Shown one piece after another: positions 27,879 to 36,850 of a DNA stretch of 64,000 nt. The stretch is from positions 186,001 to 250,000 of the forward strand of contig NZ_JAQAGZ010000011.1 of NCBI RefSeq assembly GCF_027533625.1. Reading direction: 5' to 3'. Below the pieces are notes generated by a model. It was not told the DNA's origin and made no database searches. It worked only from the letters and a program-made list of their open reading frames with translations. The first letter of the stretch is position 1. Each line of letters begins with the position of its first letter. This DNA is from Paenibacillus gyeongsangnamensis. GTDB lineage: Bacteria > Bacillota > Bacilli > Paenibacillales > NBRC-103111. The translations under genes were made by a program, and so were the position numbers.

Positions 27879-28859
27879 CTAGACCCCCTTGCTCGTCTTC
27901 TCATTTTCAAGAGCCACTTTAAGATCAAAAGCTTTTCCATCAAAGGGGTTTCTTACTTTTGGCCTTGTTTCAAAAGATAAAAGACTGAAACCATATTCTA
28001 AATGCATTTCCGCCAACGTATCCATACCTTGTTTCAATGCAAATTTAATAGAATGGTGAAATAGATGATTTAATGTCCTTGGAATGCCAAGTGTTGCATA
28101 ATATATCTTTTCAGCTAATAGTGGATCATAAATATGTGACCGGTCTGGGAAGGGCATCTTGTAATCGATACTTTTTAGAAAAGCACGAAATTCTCTCTTT
28201 TCCTCTTCAGTTCTATACATAAATCCATCAAATGTGGCTTTGTGTGGGAATCTTTCATCCAGTTGTTTATTTGATGCAAATATTCGATTTGCATCCTCTT
28301 TTATACCACCGAACACTATAGGCAGATTCACGTCGTTTAGCAGTTGTTTTAACCAATCCGCGGCTTTTCTAATAACTCGTTGTGTATCAGTATCAATTAG
28401 ATGCTGGAGCTCATCAATTATAATTAACTCTACTTCAGCGTCAATAAGATGTGCTTTTAGTCTTGATGTCAGCTGCTTCTCTGTCCCTTTATAATGAAAC
28501 GGGTCACCAAGTTCCTCGAGCATCTTTGAAGCCACATTTAATGGTTTCGAGTTTGAATCCAACTCTACTCGAAGGACCGGAACGGATTCGTAATTTTCTT
28601 CATGTTTATTCCTTACTCTAACCTTGGTTTTTCTCTGAAAATCCCTTTCATAAGTTTTGAATAAGGTTGATTTCCCAGCCCCGGTATCCCCTAGAATAAC
28701 CACACCTCTTTTCAATACATGACATTCCCGAACTGCTTGATAGAGATCTTGAAAGAGCTTGTGATGGACAACAATCTTATCGAAATCGTTTAATCTTTGT
28801 TTAAGTTCCTGTTCCTCAATTGGATTCCCCTCTAGTCGGTTATATGTATTACTATTCAA
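27879..28859 (-). CDS. tnsC: TnsC-type AAA+ transposition regulator
   Basis: This 326-residue ATPase has Walker A VVILGDTGAGKSTL near residue 53 and Walker B LIIIDELQHL near residue 124. A downstream FGGIKEDANRIF and IPRTLNHLFHHSI complete the TniB/TnsC-type AAA+ fold. TnsC links the TniQ-marked target to the TnsAB transposase. The protein is shorter than Tn7 TnsC and near the size of the CRISPR-associated and TniB forms. It starts 14 bp after tnsB in the tnsABC operon. Confidence 0.9.
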   Translation of the reverse strand: MNSNTYNRLEGNPIEEQELKQRLNDFDKIVVHHKLFQDLYQAVRECHVLKRGVVILGDTGAGKSTLFKTYERDFQRKTKVRVRNKHEENYESVPVLRVELDSNSKPLNVASKMLEELGDPFHYKGTEKQLTSRLKAHLIDAEVELIIIDELQHLIDTDTQRVIRKAADWLKQLLNDVNLPIVFGGIKEDANRIFASNKQLDERFPHKATFDGFMYRTEEEKREFRAFLKSIDYKMPFPDRSHIYDPLLAEKIYYATLGIPRTLNHLFHHSIKFALKQGMDTLAEMHLEYGFSLLSFETRPKVRNPFDGKAFDLKVALENEKTSKGV

Positions 28860-28873
28860 TGTTTCACCTCCTC

Positions 28874-30976
28874 TTACCTATATTGAGAAATTTCATACAT
28901 TGGTAAATCGTCATCATCAGAAGGGAGTTGCAGATTCACAGTTTTGCTGTTTTGCACTTCTTCATCAATAACATTATCTCTCGATTGAGCTTGATAAATA
29001 TCAGTTGTTTTACTTTTTTTCCTTCTAATTTTAAGCTCGGCTTCAGAGAGTTCACCAACATATCGGAAAGTATCTATCTCCTCAGGTGCCCCTAATTCTT
29101 CATAATCAAAAGAACTAAGAGCAAGATTTTCAATTATACTTGCCTCTTCTTTTAAAGTCTGTTTATATTTTTTTCTTTTATCCTTTTCCTGTTCTTCCTG
29201 GATTGCCTTAATTCGTTTGGTCGCTTCGATTATATGGGTATCATCAAAAGCTCGACGTTTACGTCCCTCTTGCAGACATATTGCTTTAATTTGCTGAAAA
29301 GGAATAGGAAGTAAGGGTTCTACTCCATAATGTTTTTCAAATTGTTTAATTGCATTTATGTCTAGAAATGCTTCGATGAAAGTATTATCGAAAGGATTTT
29401 GAACATACACTTTTTTTACATTAGAATAATCAAATCGAATGGTTACCTGTCTATTTTCTTCACCTTCTTGAATCATTCGGTACCTAAGTTTCATTAATTC
29501 CTCACTCCAGTACCAAGCTTCCTCTAAAACAACCCCTTTATTTTGAATTATCCTCTTCTCTCTACCTGCGCAGAGTACCACTATAATTTCCTTTTTTGTA
29601 AACGGTAATTCCTTCATTAAGCTGGGATCTTCATCATATGCCTTTTCCCAGATTTGATGAGGTGTCCCACCAATACGACTATGGCTCCAGTTGTGGGATA
29701 TCATGTCAACTATAATAATATGCGCAATATGATAGAATGCCTGTAATGTAATACAAGCTTTCCCTTCTGAGTCATAGTTCTTTTTTTCATATATATTTGC
29801 AAAACTTGTACCCTTTAGCGTGTGGATATGATCATTAAATGTTTTTAAATATCTCTCAACAGTCCCTTTCTTATGTCCTGCTTCGATCTCTGGGTAAAGC
29901 GCAACAATCCCAAACATCTCACATACTTCTTCGAGTTCTCTCGAATTGTTCGAGGGCGCATTGTCAATAACAAGTTCTTGCGGAATGCCATAAGCCGTCC
30001 ATTCATTCTGTATATCAGGGTACAACTTTTTAAGGTAAACTTTTGGTAAAAAACAATGAAGCAGACACTGTTTTATAGCTAGGGAATCAGGGTATTCGAA
30101 TGTAATATAGAACCCCAAAGGATTACCAGAGTACACGTCGATTGCAAACACCAACCATGGTCTTTTTCTGGCCAAACTCTTGGGATCAACTAAATAAATA
30201 TCAACCGGTGTCCAGTCCAATTCTACTCTTTGTAATGGTCTCTCTGGTCGTTCAACCATACTCTTCGCTCCATCACGCTGAAGTCTAGCCGCAACATGTC
30301 CTTCCCTTGCAACAGTTTGACGATACAGGTTTCTCTTCTCTCTTATGATTCTCCATATTGTCTGGAAAGACCTTAATGTAATTTTTTGATCTTCCTCTCT
30401 TAGCTCATTGATTTTTTTTATACTATCTTTGTAAAGTCGATACACGTATCGATAATAAATGTCTTCACCAGAATAAAGATTGTCCTCCATAATTTTTTCT
30501 AGTGAGTCAAGTACTTCCGTTTCAGTCCATCGACTTTTAGGACCGGATTTACGATCAAGCAAATATCTACCGTCCCCGTGATTTTCCCAAAGTTTTTTCC
30601 ATTTATAAAATGTTGCTTTACTTACTTTAATCCCTTTTTCCTTTACAAGTAAACTAAGGTACTCATCTAATTTAATGGTGTGGAAGTATCCTTTAATAAT
30701 CGGTTGTAAAACCTCTAATTTCATTTTTATTTTGGCTCTTTCCTCTAAAGTTAACTGTTCCAAATCAAACTTAACATTACTTAAGCGGTTATCGGGGTCC
30801 TCAAATTTTAGTCGCTCTTCATCCCATGCTTCTTCTAATTCATGTAAAGAAAATGTTTTTAACTGTTTATATTTTATGAGTTCCACCACAACTCTATTTC
30901 TTTCTGTTCGTTTGACTATGTGTTCCATATCATCTAACAAAAACTTTGTTCCATAAGAAAAGCTGCATCTAGCCAT
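28874..30976 (-). CDS. tnsB: TnsB-type DDE transposase
   Basis: This 700-residue protein has N-terminal helix-turn-helix regions (EKGIKVSKATFYKWKKLWE), an rve integrase core and a Mu-C barrel. The catalytic triad is visible: Asp in RVELDWTPVDIYLVD, Asp in ELVIDNAPSNNSRE, and Glu in HKKGTVERYLKTFND. The C-terminal acidic tail with DDDDLPMYEI resembles the TnsC-interacting tail of TnsB proteins. It cuts the 3' ends of the element and joins them to target. Its start is 1 base from the tnsA stop. Confidence 0.92.
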   Translation of the reverse strand: MARCSFSYGTKFLLDDMEHIVKRTERNRVVVELIKYKQLKTFSLHELEEAWDEERLKFEDPDNRLSNVKFDLEQLTLEERAKIKMKLEVLQPIIKGYFHTIKLDEYLSLLVKEKGIKVSKATFYKWKKLWENHGDGRYLLDRKSGPKSRWTETEVLDSLEKIMEDNLYSGEDIYYRYVYRLYKDSIKKINELREEDQKITLRSFQTIWRIIREKRNLYRQTVAREGHVAARLQRDGAKSMVERPERPLQRVELDWTPVDIYLVDPKSLARKRPWLVFAIDVYSGNPLGFYITFEYPDSLAIKQCLLHCFLPKVYLKKLYPDIQNEWTAYGIPQELVIDNAPSNNSRELEEVCEMFGIVALYPEIEAGHKKGTVERYLKTFNDHIHTLKGTSFANIYEKKNYDSEGKACITLQAFYHIAHIIIVDMISHNWSHSRIGGTPHQIWEKAYDEDPSLMKELPFTKKEIIVVLCAGREKRIIQNKGVVLEEAWYWSEELMKLRYRMIQEGEENRQVTIRFDYSNVKKVYVQNPFDNTFIEAFLDINAIKQFEKHYGVEPLLPIPFQQIKAICLQEGRKRRAFDDTHIIEATKRIKAIQEEQEKDKRKKYKQTLKEEASIIENLALSSFDYEELGAPEEIDTFRYVGELSEAELKIRRKKSKTTDIYQAQSRDNVIDEEVQNSKTVNLQLPSDDDDLPMYEISQYR

Positions 30977-30977
30977 A

Positions 30978-31628
30978 TTACGACCCCCTAAATTGTGGAA
31001 CCCATAACAACGAGTTATCAGTAAGTTGCTGTTCGATTAATTCCGTACAAACTTCTTGAGCATAAATCAGCTTGAATAAATTTCGCATCACTAGTGAAGC
31101 ATCGACAATTTTACATACCTCTCTTAATTCCATTACGCTTAAAGGACCATGGTAATTAATGATCGTTTTTATGTATTCAGAAACAGACGGGGTTAATTCG
31201 AAACATTTAACCTCCAGCAACAATTTTATATTCCTTTGTAAATACCCAGGTCGAATCTGATCTTCGGTTACAACTTGGAAATTCCATCCTTTTTCCGAGC
31301 ATAACTGCTTTGCTGCTAGGAATTTGGCTTTATTTAAGTTGGTATCCACAAACTTCTTAAGTTTCACTTCCACAAGAACATAACCATTATCATTAGTTAT
31401 TACTAAATAATCCGGAAAGTATCTTCTTTTCCTTCCCTTGTAATGGAAGCGAATTCCTATCGGTTGAAAATGTATCTCTTTAATTGTCGGATCAAAGTTA
31501 CACAGTCTTACATAATCACGCTCAAGCAAACTTTCTGAGTGTGTGATTCCGAGACTTTTGGATCGGCTTATTTTACATCGATAATTCCTTCCTCTAACTG
31601 GCCTAATCTTTCGAGCAGGGACCCTCAT
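30978..31628 (-). CDS. tnsA: TnsA endonuclease
   Basis: This 216-residue protein has a PD-(D/E)XK nuclease core: Glu in THSESLLERDYVRL, Asp in RRYFPDYLVI and the EVK triad in VLVEVKLKKF. The C-terminal domain resembles TnsA-C (LLEVKCFELT...IINYHGPLSVMEL). TnsA cleaves the 5' ends, so transposition should be cut-and-paste rather than replicative. AAGGAAG precedes the ATG, and a TnsB-type repeat overlaps its upstream edge. It is the first gene of the tnsABC operon. Confidence 0.9.
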   Translation of the reverse strand: MRVPARKIRPVRGRNYRCKISRSKSLGITHSESLLERDYVRLCNFDPTIKEIHFQPIGIRFHYKGRKRRYFPDYLVITNDNGYVLVEVKLKKFVDTNLNKAKFLAAKQLCSEKGWNFQVVTEDQIRPGYLQRNIKLLLEVKCFELTPSVSEYIKTIINYHGPLSVMELREVCKIVDASLVMRNLFKLIYAQEVCTELIEQQLTDNSLLWVPQFRGS

Positions 31629-31640
31629 TGGTTCACTTCC

Positions 31641-31661
31641 TTGTTGCAGAATTCATTAGAA
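31641..31661 (+). promoter_or_regulatory. TnsB-type site in the tnsA leader
   Basis: TGCAGAATTCATTAGAA within this 21-bp site matches the end repeats (TCCATAATTCATAAGAA) at all but three positions and carries the same TTGT prefix. It overlaps the tnsA ribosome site, which suggests autorepression by TnsB and ties this tns operon to the 13916/43295 ends. Confidence 0.6.
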
Positions 31662-31732
31662 TAAGTTTCGCCAAGAAAAAAACACGATAAACTGATAAAG
31701 AAACACTTTAGCATCTAAAAACAATAACCAAA

Positions 31733-31955
31733 TGTCTTACAACTTGTCTTACAAGATGCCTTTATCTTAGGTTCAGTATGAATAAATCTTGTAAGACAAA
31801 CTCCAAAAAACTGGCCATAAAAAGCACAAAAATAATTTTAACAGCCACATTTTACTAATATAAAGGGATCATAACCCATTTTGTCTTACAATGTTCTTTA
31901 ACCCCTTGTTCCCCAAGGGACTGCGTTGTAAGACAAGCTTGTAAGATAATCATCC
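31733..31955. repeat. Six-copy TTGTCTTACAA array upstream of tnsA
   Basis: Copies occur near 31733, 31744, 31788 (inverted), 31880, 31925 (inverted) and 31939 (inverted, TTATCTTACAA). The core TTGT-N3-ACAA has dyad symmetry. It could be an operator array, a second set of transposase sites, or the eroded end of another element. Confidence 0.6.
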
Positions 31956-31959
31956 AACT

Positions 31960-32514
31960 ATTTCAAGATTCCAATAGACTTGTCGATTCCATGGCAGCCT
32001 TAGCAAACCGAATGGCGTCCCTGTGACGGTTGAAATCGGCATCATGGTTACCGATAGACATGCGTGGCGGCATTCAACATAGAAGCATAACACTCACCCA
32101 ACGGTAATGGTCCGGAATGGTTAATTCAGCGAGTGAAGACGAGTTCTTCCGATTAGCAAGATGTATTCCTTCAACTTTCAAATCCCCCATTGAAGCTGAG
32201 CATGATTACTTTCATTAGACAGTACAATTACGCGTATATTTCCAACGAGACTCCGATCCGTACAGCAGACTTCCCCATCAAGACCGCCATCCCTCACTAG
32301 TCCGCTGGAAAGACTGTTTCGGCTCCCATGCCTGGATAAGTAGAAATCGATCCGGGTCCTGCCGAGATCATTCAATGTATCCCTCATTTGTTAAGATCTC
32401 AAGAGAATCCATTATAACCTTGGGATCCCGCCCAGTCTTAATCTCAAGCTCATGGATGGACGGATACCTATTGAGGCCGGCTGAATAATTCGCGATGATG
32501 CGTAGCAGTTTCCG
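31960..32514 (-). pseudogene. Degraded SOS/UV-operon remnant
   Basis: The clearest piece (32380-32511) reads RKLLRIIANYSAGLNRYPSI, then HELEIKTGRDPKVIMDSLEI, a short winged-helix-like frame that directly follows the YolD stop in frame and has no start codon. Near 31985-32045 the minus strand reads ADFNRHRDAIRFAKAAMEST. No complete gene can be assembled. The location behind YolD fits the remains of a UvrX-type polymerase operon, which is inference. Confidence 0.35.
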
Positions 32515-32853
32515 TTATTCCACCCCTATGATGTCCGTGAAATCGAATAACTTCCAATCGTGATTAAATTCTAACTTAACAAGGTAAAGGCGAGGATCTA
32601 TACCGGTAACGATTCCGGTAAAACTCTGATTCTCATACTCGCCGTAAACCGTGATCGTGACTTCAATTTTCTCCGATCGAGATGCTTTCAGCCGGCCAAA
32701 CATCTCCTGTTGTTCTTCTTCAGTCAATTCTGGCCGCGTCTGTTTCTTAAGGCTAATTCGCTGTTTGATTAGAGCTTGCTTGTGCTCGGGCAACATCATG
32801 CGCGACCCTTCCCAGACAAGGTTCCCTCCTGGCGTCAACTTGTTGTTCTTCAT
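32515..32853 (-). CDS. YolD-like protein
   Basis: This 112-residue protein shows the YolD pattern: an N-terminal GNLVWEGSRMMLPEHKQAL and a C-terminal GIVTGIDPRLYLVKLEF. YolD-like proteins are encoded next to Y-family DNA polymerases (UvrX/YqjW) in SOS-regulated operons of Bacilli and phages. Here the partner gene upstream is intact but the polymerase is missing. The ATG overlaps the preceding stop by 4 bases. Confidence 0.75.
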   Translation of the reverse strand: MKNNKLTPGGNLVWEGSRMMLPEHKQALIKQRISLKKQTRPELTEEEQQEMFGRLKASRSEKIEVTITVYGEYENQSFTGIVTGIDPRLYLVKLEFNHDWKLFDFTDIIGVE

Positions 32854-33053
32854 GCTGCCCTCCGCAATGGCTGCACGGCCAAGATATTACTGATCAAGAA
32901 AGTCCGCGGCGCTTTCCGATCAAGGCAAACCGCTTTAATGTCCCGGCTGGTGATAGCCCGGACTTCGATTCGCCGCTGGGTGATCTTATTGTCGCAGCCG
33001 AAGTATATGATTTCTACGGTTCTGCTTAAGTACTTTTGAAAGGAATTTACCAT
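32850..33053 (-). CDS. Small companion protein of YolD-type operons
   Basis: This 67-residue protein (RTVEIIYFGCDNKITQRRIE; KAVCLDRKAPRTFLISNILA) resembles WYL-like companions found beside yolD and uvrX genes. It may bind DNA or nucleotides, though no activity is known to me. GGAGG precedes the ATG. A LexA-type box lies about 90 bp upstream, in keeping with SOS control. Confidence 0.6.
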   Translation of the reverse strand: MVNSFQKYLSRTVEIIYFGCDNKITQRRIEVRAITSRDIKAVCLDRKAPRTFLISNILAVQPLRRAA

Positions 33054-33143
33054 ATATCTTCCTCCTATAAGAACTATTGTTCTGACTATGCACTCTGCTC
33101 AGTAGCCTCTTCAAATACGAACATTTGTGTGGTATTATGGATA

Positions 33144-33157
33144 CAAACATATGTTCG
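33144..33157. promoter_or_regulatory. LexA/DinR-type SOS box
   Basis: CAAACATATGTTCG differs by one base from the Gram-positive SOS box CGAACATATGTTCG. A weaker half-match (CGAACATTTGTGTG) lies near 33118. It stands between the YolD-type genes and the IS1595 transposase. Confidence 0.65.
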
Positions 33158-33170
33158 GAGTGTGATTGAA

Positions 33171-34018
33171 ATGGCGAAAGCAGAGTCATTGTCATTGTTA
33201 GATTTTCTAAAGTATTTTGGCACAGAAGAAAATTGTGCCGAGTACATCATGAGTAAACGCTGGAAAGACGGTTTCTCGTGTTTGAAGTGTAACCACACGG
33301 AATACTATTACATTCGCACGCGCCAGCTCTATGAGTGCCGTAAGTGTCATTATCAAGCGTCTATTACTGCGGGGACACTCTTCCATAAAACCAAGCAACC
33401 ATTGACGGTTTGGTTCTGGGCCATATACCTTGTCGCCCATGACAAACGCGGTAAATCGGCATTGTCGCTTTCTGATGTTCTCGGCTTAAATTACCGTACA
33501 GCGTTCAATATGCTACGGAAAATCCGCGCTGCGATGAAAGACAGGGACTCTGGTTATATGCTCTCTGGTGTAGTGGAAATGGATGATGCTTACTTTGGAG
33601 CCCCCCGTAAAGGAAAAGACGGCCGCGGAAGCGATAAATCCAAGGCTGTCATTGCTCTATCCAAAGACGCCCAAAATCACCCTGAATTTTTGAAGATCGA
33701 AACGATCAACGGTGTCACGATCGAAGAGATTGAACGGGTAGCCAAAAAGCATATCCAACCAGGCAGCATGATCGTTTCGGACGGTCACCGTTCTTATAAA
33801 CGGTTGATGGAAGTTGGGTTCGTTCATGAAGCGAAAGCTTATTACAAGGAAGACAAAGACGATTTTCTGAAGATGCTACATATCATCATCGGAAACGTGA
33901 AGGCTTATATCCAGGGCACCTATCATGGATTGGGTTCAACATATCTGCAGTCTTACTTTGATGAATTTTGCTTTCGGTTTAACCGCCGGTTTAATCCGAA
34001 AGAAATCTTCGACAACTG
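33171..34018 (+). pseudogene. IS1595-family transposase, 3'-truncated
   Basis: The ATG at 33171 has GGAG upstream. Residues 30-60 hold the zinc ribbon (FSCLKCNHTEYYY, YECRKCHYQ). The ISXO2-like core follows with VEMDDAYFGAPR, MIVSDGHRSYKRL and YIQGTYHG. The usual ending (FCFRFNRRFN) is reached, but the last 15 or so codons are replaced at about 34018 by IS21 sequence. It may be nearly complete but is probably inactive. Confidence 0.8.
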
Positions 34019-34019
34019 G

Positions 34020-35260
34020 ATCAAGCGAGAAGGTGTCCACTCCATATGCTTTTGGTGAGATTTCGGACGGTGAGCAGGCTCCGTGACCATCTGCCCCTTC
34101 CGATGGGCTTTACGGTGACTGGCAACGCGTTTACCGTGGTGGTAGATTTCCACGACGAATTCGGTCATGCGGACATCCACCTCTTGCTTCACCAACGTGT
34201 AGGGAACGCTGTAATGAACATAATCAATCGTGATATGGTAGTCGATGTTAACCCGGGCCATTTTCCAAACGGCAAATTCATAAGGCTTAGCTGGCAAAGG
34301 CTTCATAGCGGGCTTGTCCAGGCTCTCAAACAAGCTCTTCCGAGACCCCTCCATTTTTTGAAATGGTTTCTCGTTGAGTCGGACAAGCAGTTCGCGTATC
34401 CCTTCGTTTAATTCGCCTAGTCTAAAGAACCGGCGGTTTCGCAGCACGGCAAGGATCCAGCGCTCTACGAGCAGAACTGCAGACTCAACCTTGGCTTTAT
34501 CCTTTGGTTTGCGCGGCCGGGCAGGCAGGATAGCGCAGCCATAGTGGGACGCCAGTTCGTAATACGTGCGAGTGATCCCAGGTTCATAACGGTCGGCTTG
34601 CTTGACGGCGGCTTTCAGATTATCCGGCACGAGAAGCTCAGGGACAGCATCAAAGTACTGAAACGCTCGTACGTGGCCGTTGATGAAGGATTGGAGATCT
34701 TGTCCCCACTGGGCCTCTACATAGGTGTAATTGCTGGCTCCAAGCGTGGCAACGAACAACTGAGCTTCTTTGATTTCACCGGTTTCCACATCGATCACGG
34801 GAATTGTGGGACCCGCGTAATCGATGAATAGCTTATCACCGGCCTTGTGCTCTTGCCGAAGGGTGAGCTGTTGCGTCTTTTTCCACTGGTTAAACCGCTC
34901 GCAAAACTGGCTGTACTGGTAGCCCTCCGGGTGAAGGTTCTTGTACTCGAGCCAGAGAAGCTGCAGGGTGACCCCTTTTCTCTTGGACTCCTGATACAAG
35001 TGACTCCAATCGGGTTCTGTTCGTATCTTCGGTATTCCCGTTGCTTTTGGAAATAGCATGGATTCCACTTTACGTTCGTCCAAATGTGCTGGAACGGGCC
35101 AAGTGAGACCGGCTTCTTTAGCTCGGGCTAGGATATTGCCGACGGTACTTGGGGAGAGAGATAAACTACGGGCGATGGCTCTTTCGCTTAGATCCGATTC
35201 GGCATCCAAGCGAAGAACATCTAAGATGCGTGGCAAGGCGCTCCTCCTTTGTTTGGGCAT
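34020..35260 (-). pseudogene. IS21-family transposase IstA, 3'-truncated
   Basis: The ATG at 35260 follows AAAGGAG. An N-terminal helix-turn-helix (LSERAIARSLSLSPSTVGNI) precedes the DDE core (KLFIDYAGPTIPV, LVPDNLKAAVKQ, KDKAKVESAVLLVERW). The frame is authentic to HMEWTPSRLI, where the IS1595 copy takes over at about 34020. The C-terminus is lost and the partner istB is absent, so the element cannot move alone. Confidence 0.82.
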
Positions 35261-35370
35261 TGCTGTATACTCCTTTCTGCTGGTGTCCCGGAAGACATTC
35301 GCGAGATTGGAATGATACACCTTTGATAAAAGTGGATGCCATCTTGAGAGGGGAAACTGGAAAGAAAAAC

Positions 35371-35485
35371 TGTCCAAACATTTCCGGAATGAGTGTCCAA
35401 TACTTTTCGGAATGATTGTCTACATATTACCGGAATAGGTGTCCAAATCTTTTCGGAATGAGTGTCCAAACATTTCCGGAATACG
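35371..35485 (+). repeat. Five tandem 23-bp repeats at the IS21 end
   Basis: Units start at 35371, 35394, 35417, 35440 and 35463, each TGTCCAAACATTTCCGGAAT or a close variant plus 3 bases. The phase is exactly 23 bp. They lie upstream of istA and are probably transposase-binding sites. Confidence 0.75.
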
Positions 35486-35488
35486 CAA

Positions 35489-35552
35489 ATAGAAACAGCG
35501 GCAGCCATGGACGTGAAAATTAAAGTCCTAGACTGCCGCTGTTTTATTGAAT
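35489..35552 (-). repeat. AAACAGCGGCAG hairpin, copy 1
   Basis: AAACAGCGGCAG pairs with CTGCCGCTGTTT. The loop holds AGTCCTAGACT. Its reverse complement matches 40483-40543 along most of its length. Confidence 0.65.
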
Positions 35553-35689
35553 TCCCTCCTGTACGATTCACTTTTCTCACGTATGCTCGCTTATTCGCAG
35601 GATTTTCCCTTGTTAAAAGGAAAGAAAGTTAATAGGAGATTCCCCGTTTTAAACTTTGGCAACATGAAGGCGTACTAAAATAGAGGGTG

Positions 35690-35829
35690 AGGTAAACACC
35701 CCATATATTTCCATATACTGCACGCATTCTCCACGACGTCCCTGGAGGTTCTCACTCCCATGTCACAACGGGTCTATGCCCTCTCATTCGTTACGCCTTT
35801 CCAAGGGGTGGAGGCCGGTCTTGCTATCG
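35690..35829 (-). ncRNA. Candidate guide RNA region of IS110-type copy 2
   Basis: Downstream of the transposase, this segment keeps the motifs of copies 1 and 3: ACGGGTCTATGCCCT, TCCAAGGGGTGGAGGCCG and ACGGGTCGGTGCCCT. The loops and spacers differ, as expected if they carry target- or donor-specific guides. Confidence 0.45.
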
Positions 35830-36785
35830 TTACGGGTCGGTGCCCTTTGGTTCAATCACATCGGTACGTCGTACTTTCTTTGAAATCCTGCGAATAAGCC
35901 AATTTACGTGCAACGAAACGGGTATTAAAGTTTTAGCAGCTTGCTGAAGAGGCAGAACTTTCTGCTGTTGTGCACAAGCAAGGTCGTACTCTGCAAGCAG
36001 TTGCTTCAAGTGAAGCTTGTAGGCTTGCGTAGCTTGTCTGGAACCGACAAAACATCCAGTCAGCGTGATTAGAGTGCGAGCCTTTCGCTCACCACAGTGC
36101 CGCTTCATAAGCGACTTCCAGCCTCGAATCATGTCCTGCGGCTGTAATTCACTTAGCTCATCTGGCGTTAGGAAAAGACGAAGTGTGGCCAAGGAACCGG
36201 TACACATCAAGTCCTTAAAGACTTGACGCAGCTCAGGAAAAACAATGTCAACCCAGCGATGAATTTGGTTTTTCGCACTTATACGATTCTCTTAACCACA
36301 AAGTCTCGGTTCGAGAGTAAGACACGGAGCTCTTCAAACGCCTCAGGAGTGGTGCGTGTGAATGAGTAATACCCGTTTTTCACCATGTCGGCAATGACAA
36401 GCGCATCCTTTTTATCGCTCTTTGAGGGCGTATTGTCACGGTTTTCTTTATTCTTCTTCACGAGATGAGGATTCACCAAAAAGACTTCAAACTGGCGTTC
36501 TGTAAGCCATTTGGATATGTTGAGCCAGTAGTGTCCGGTCGGTTCCATACCCTCGATCGTTATGGATAATTTATGGGCAGTCTGTAGCTGCTGGATCCAT
36601 TGCAGGAACTGGTGAAAACCTGCTTCGTCATTTGAAAAGGATAATGGATTGCCGATCACGATACCGCGAAAGTTTACGGCACGTGCAACATGGGTTTCCT
36701 GCGCAATGTCGATCCCGACGACCAAATGCTCAGCGGTAATCTTTTCGATGAGTTGATTTTGCCGGTCTTGTGATTTAAACTTCAT
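35830..36785 (-). pseudogene. IS110-family transposase, single frameshift (copy 2)
   Basis: The ATG at 36785 opens the DEDD domain (LVVGIDIAQETHVARAVNF, ITIEGMEPTGHYWLNIS, SKSDKKDALVIADMV). A one-base shift near 36288 is needed to continue into ISAKNQIHRWVDIVFPELRQ and the rest of the protein, ending at 35830. The C-terminal part lacks the classic SPCGVxPxxxxS-type block and looks shortened by deletion. It is probably inactive. Confidence 0.78.
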
Positions 36786-36850
36786 AGTAGAGCGTCCTCC
36801 TGGAGGATGGAATTTTAAGTGCTATGACCCGTTGCTTACTTCCATCGTAC

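Noticed and set aside
35371-35485. CRISPR array
   Set aside because: The 23-bp units are contiguous with no spacers, and no cas gene lies in the window. They belong to the IS21 end.
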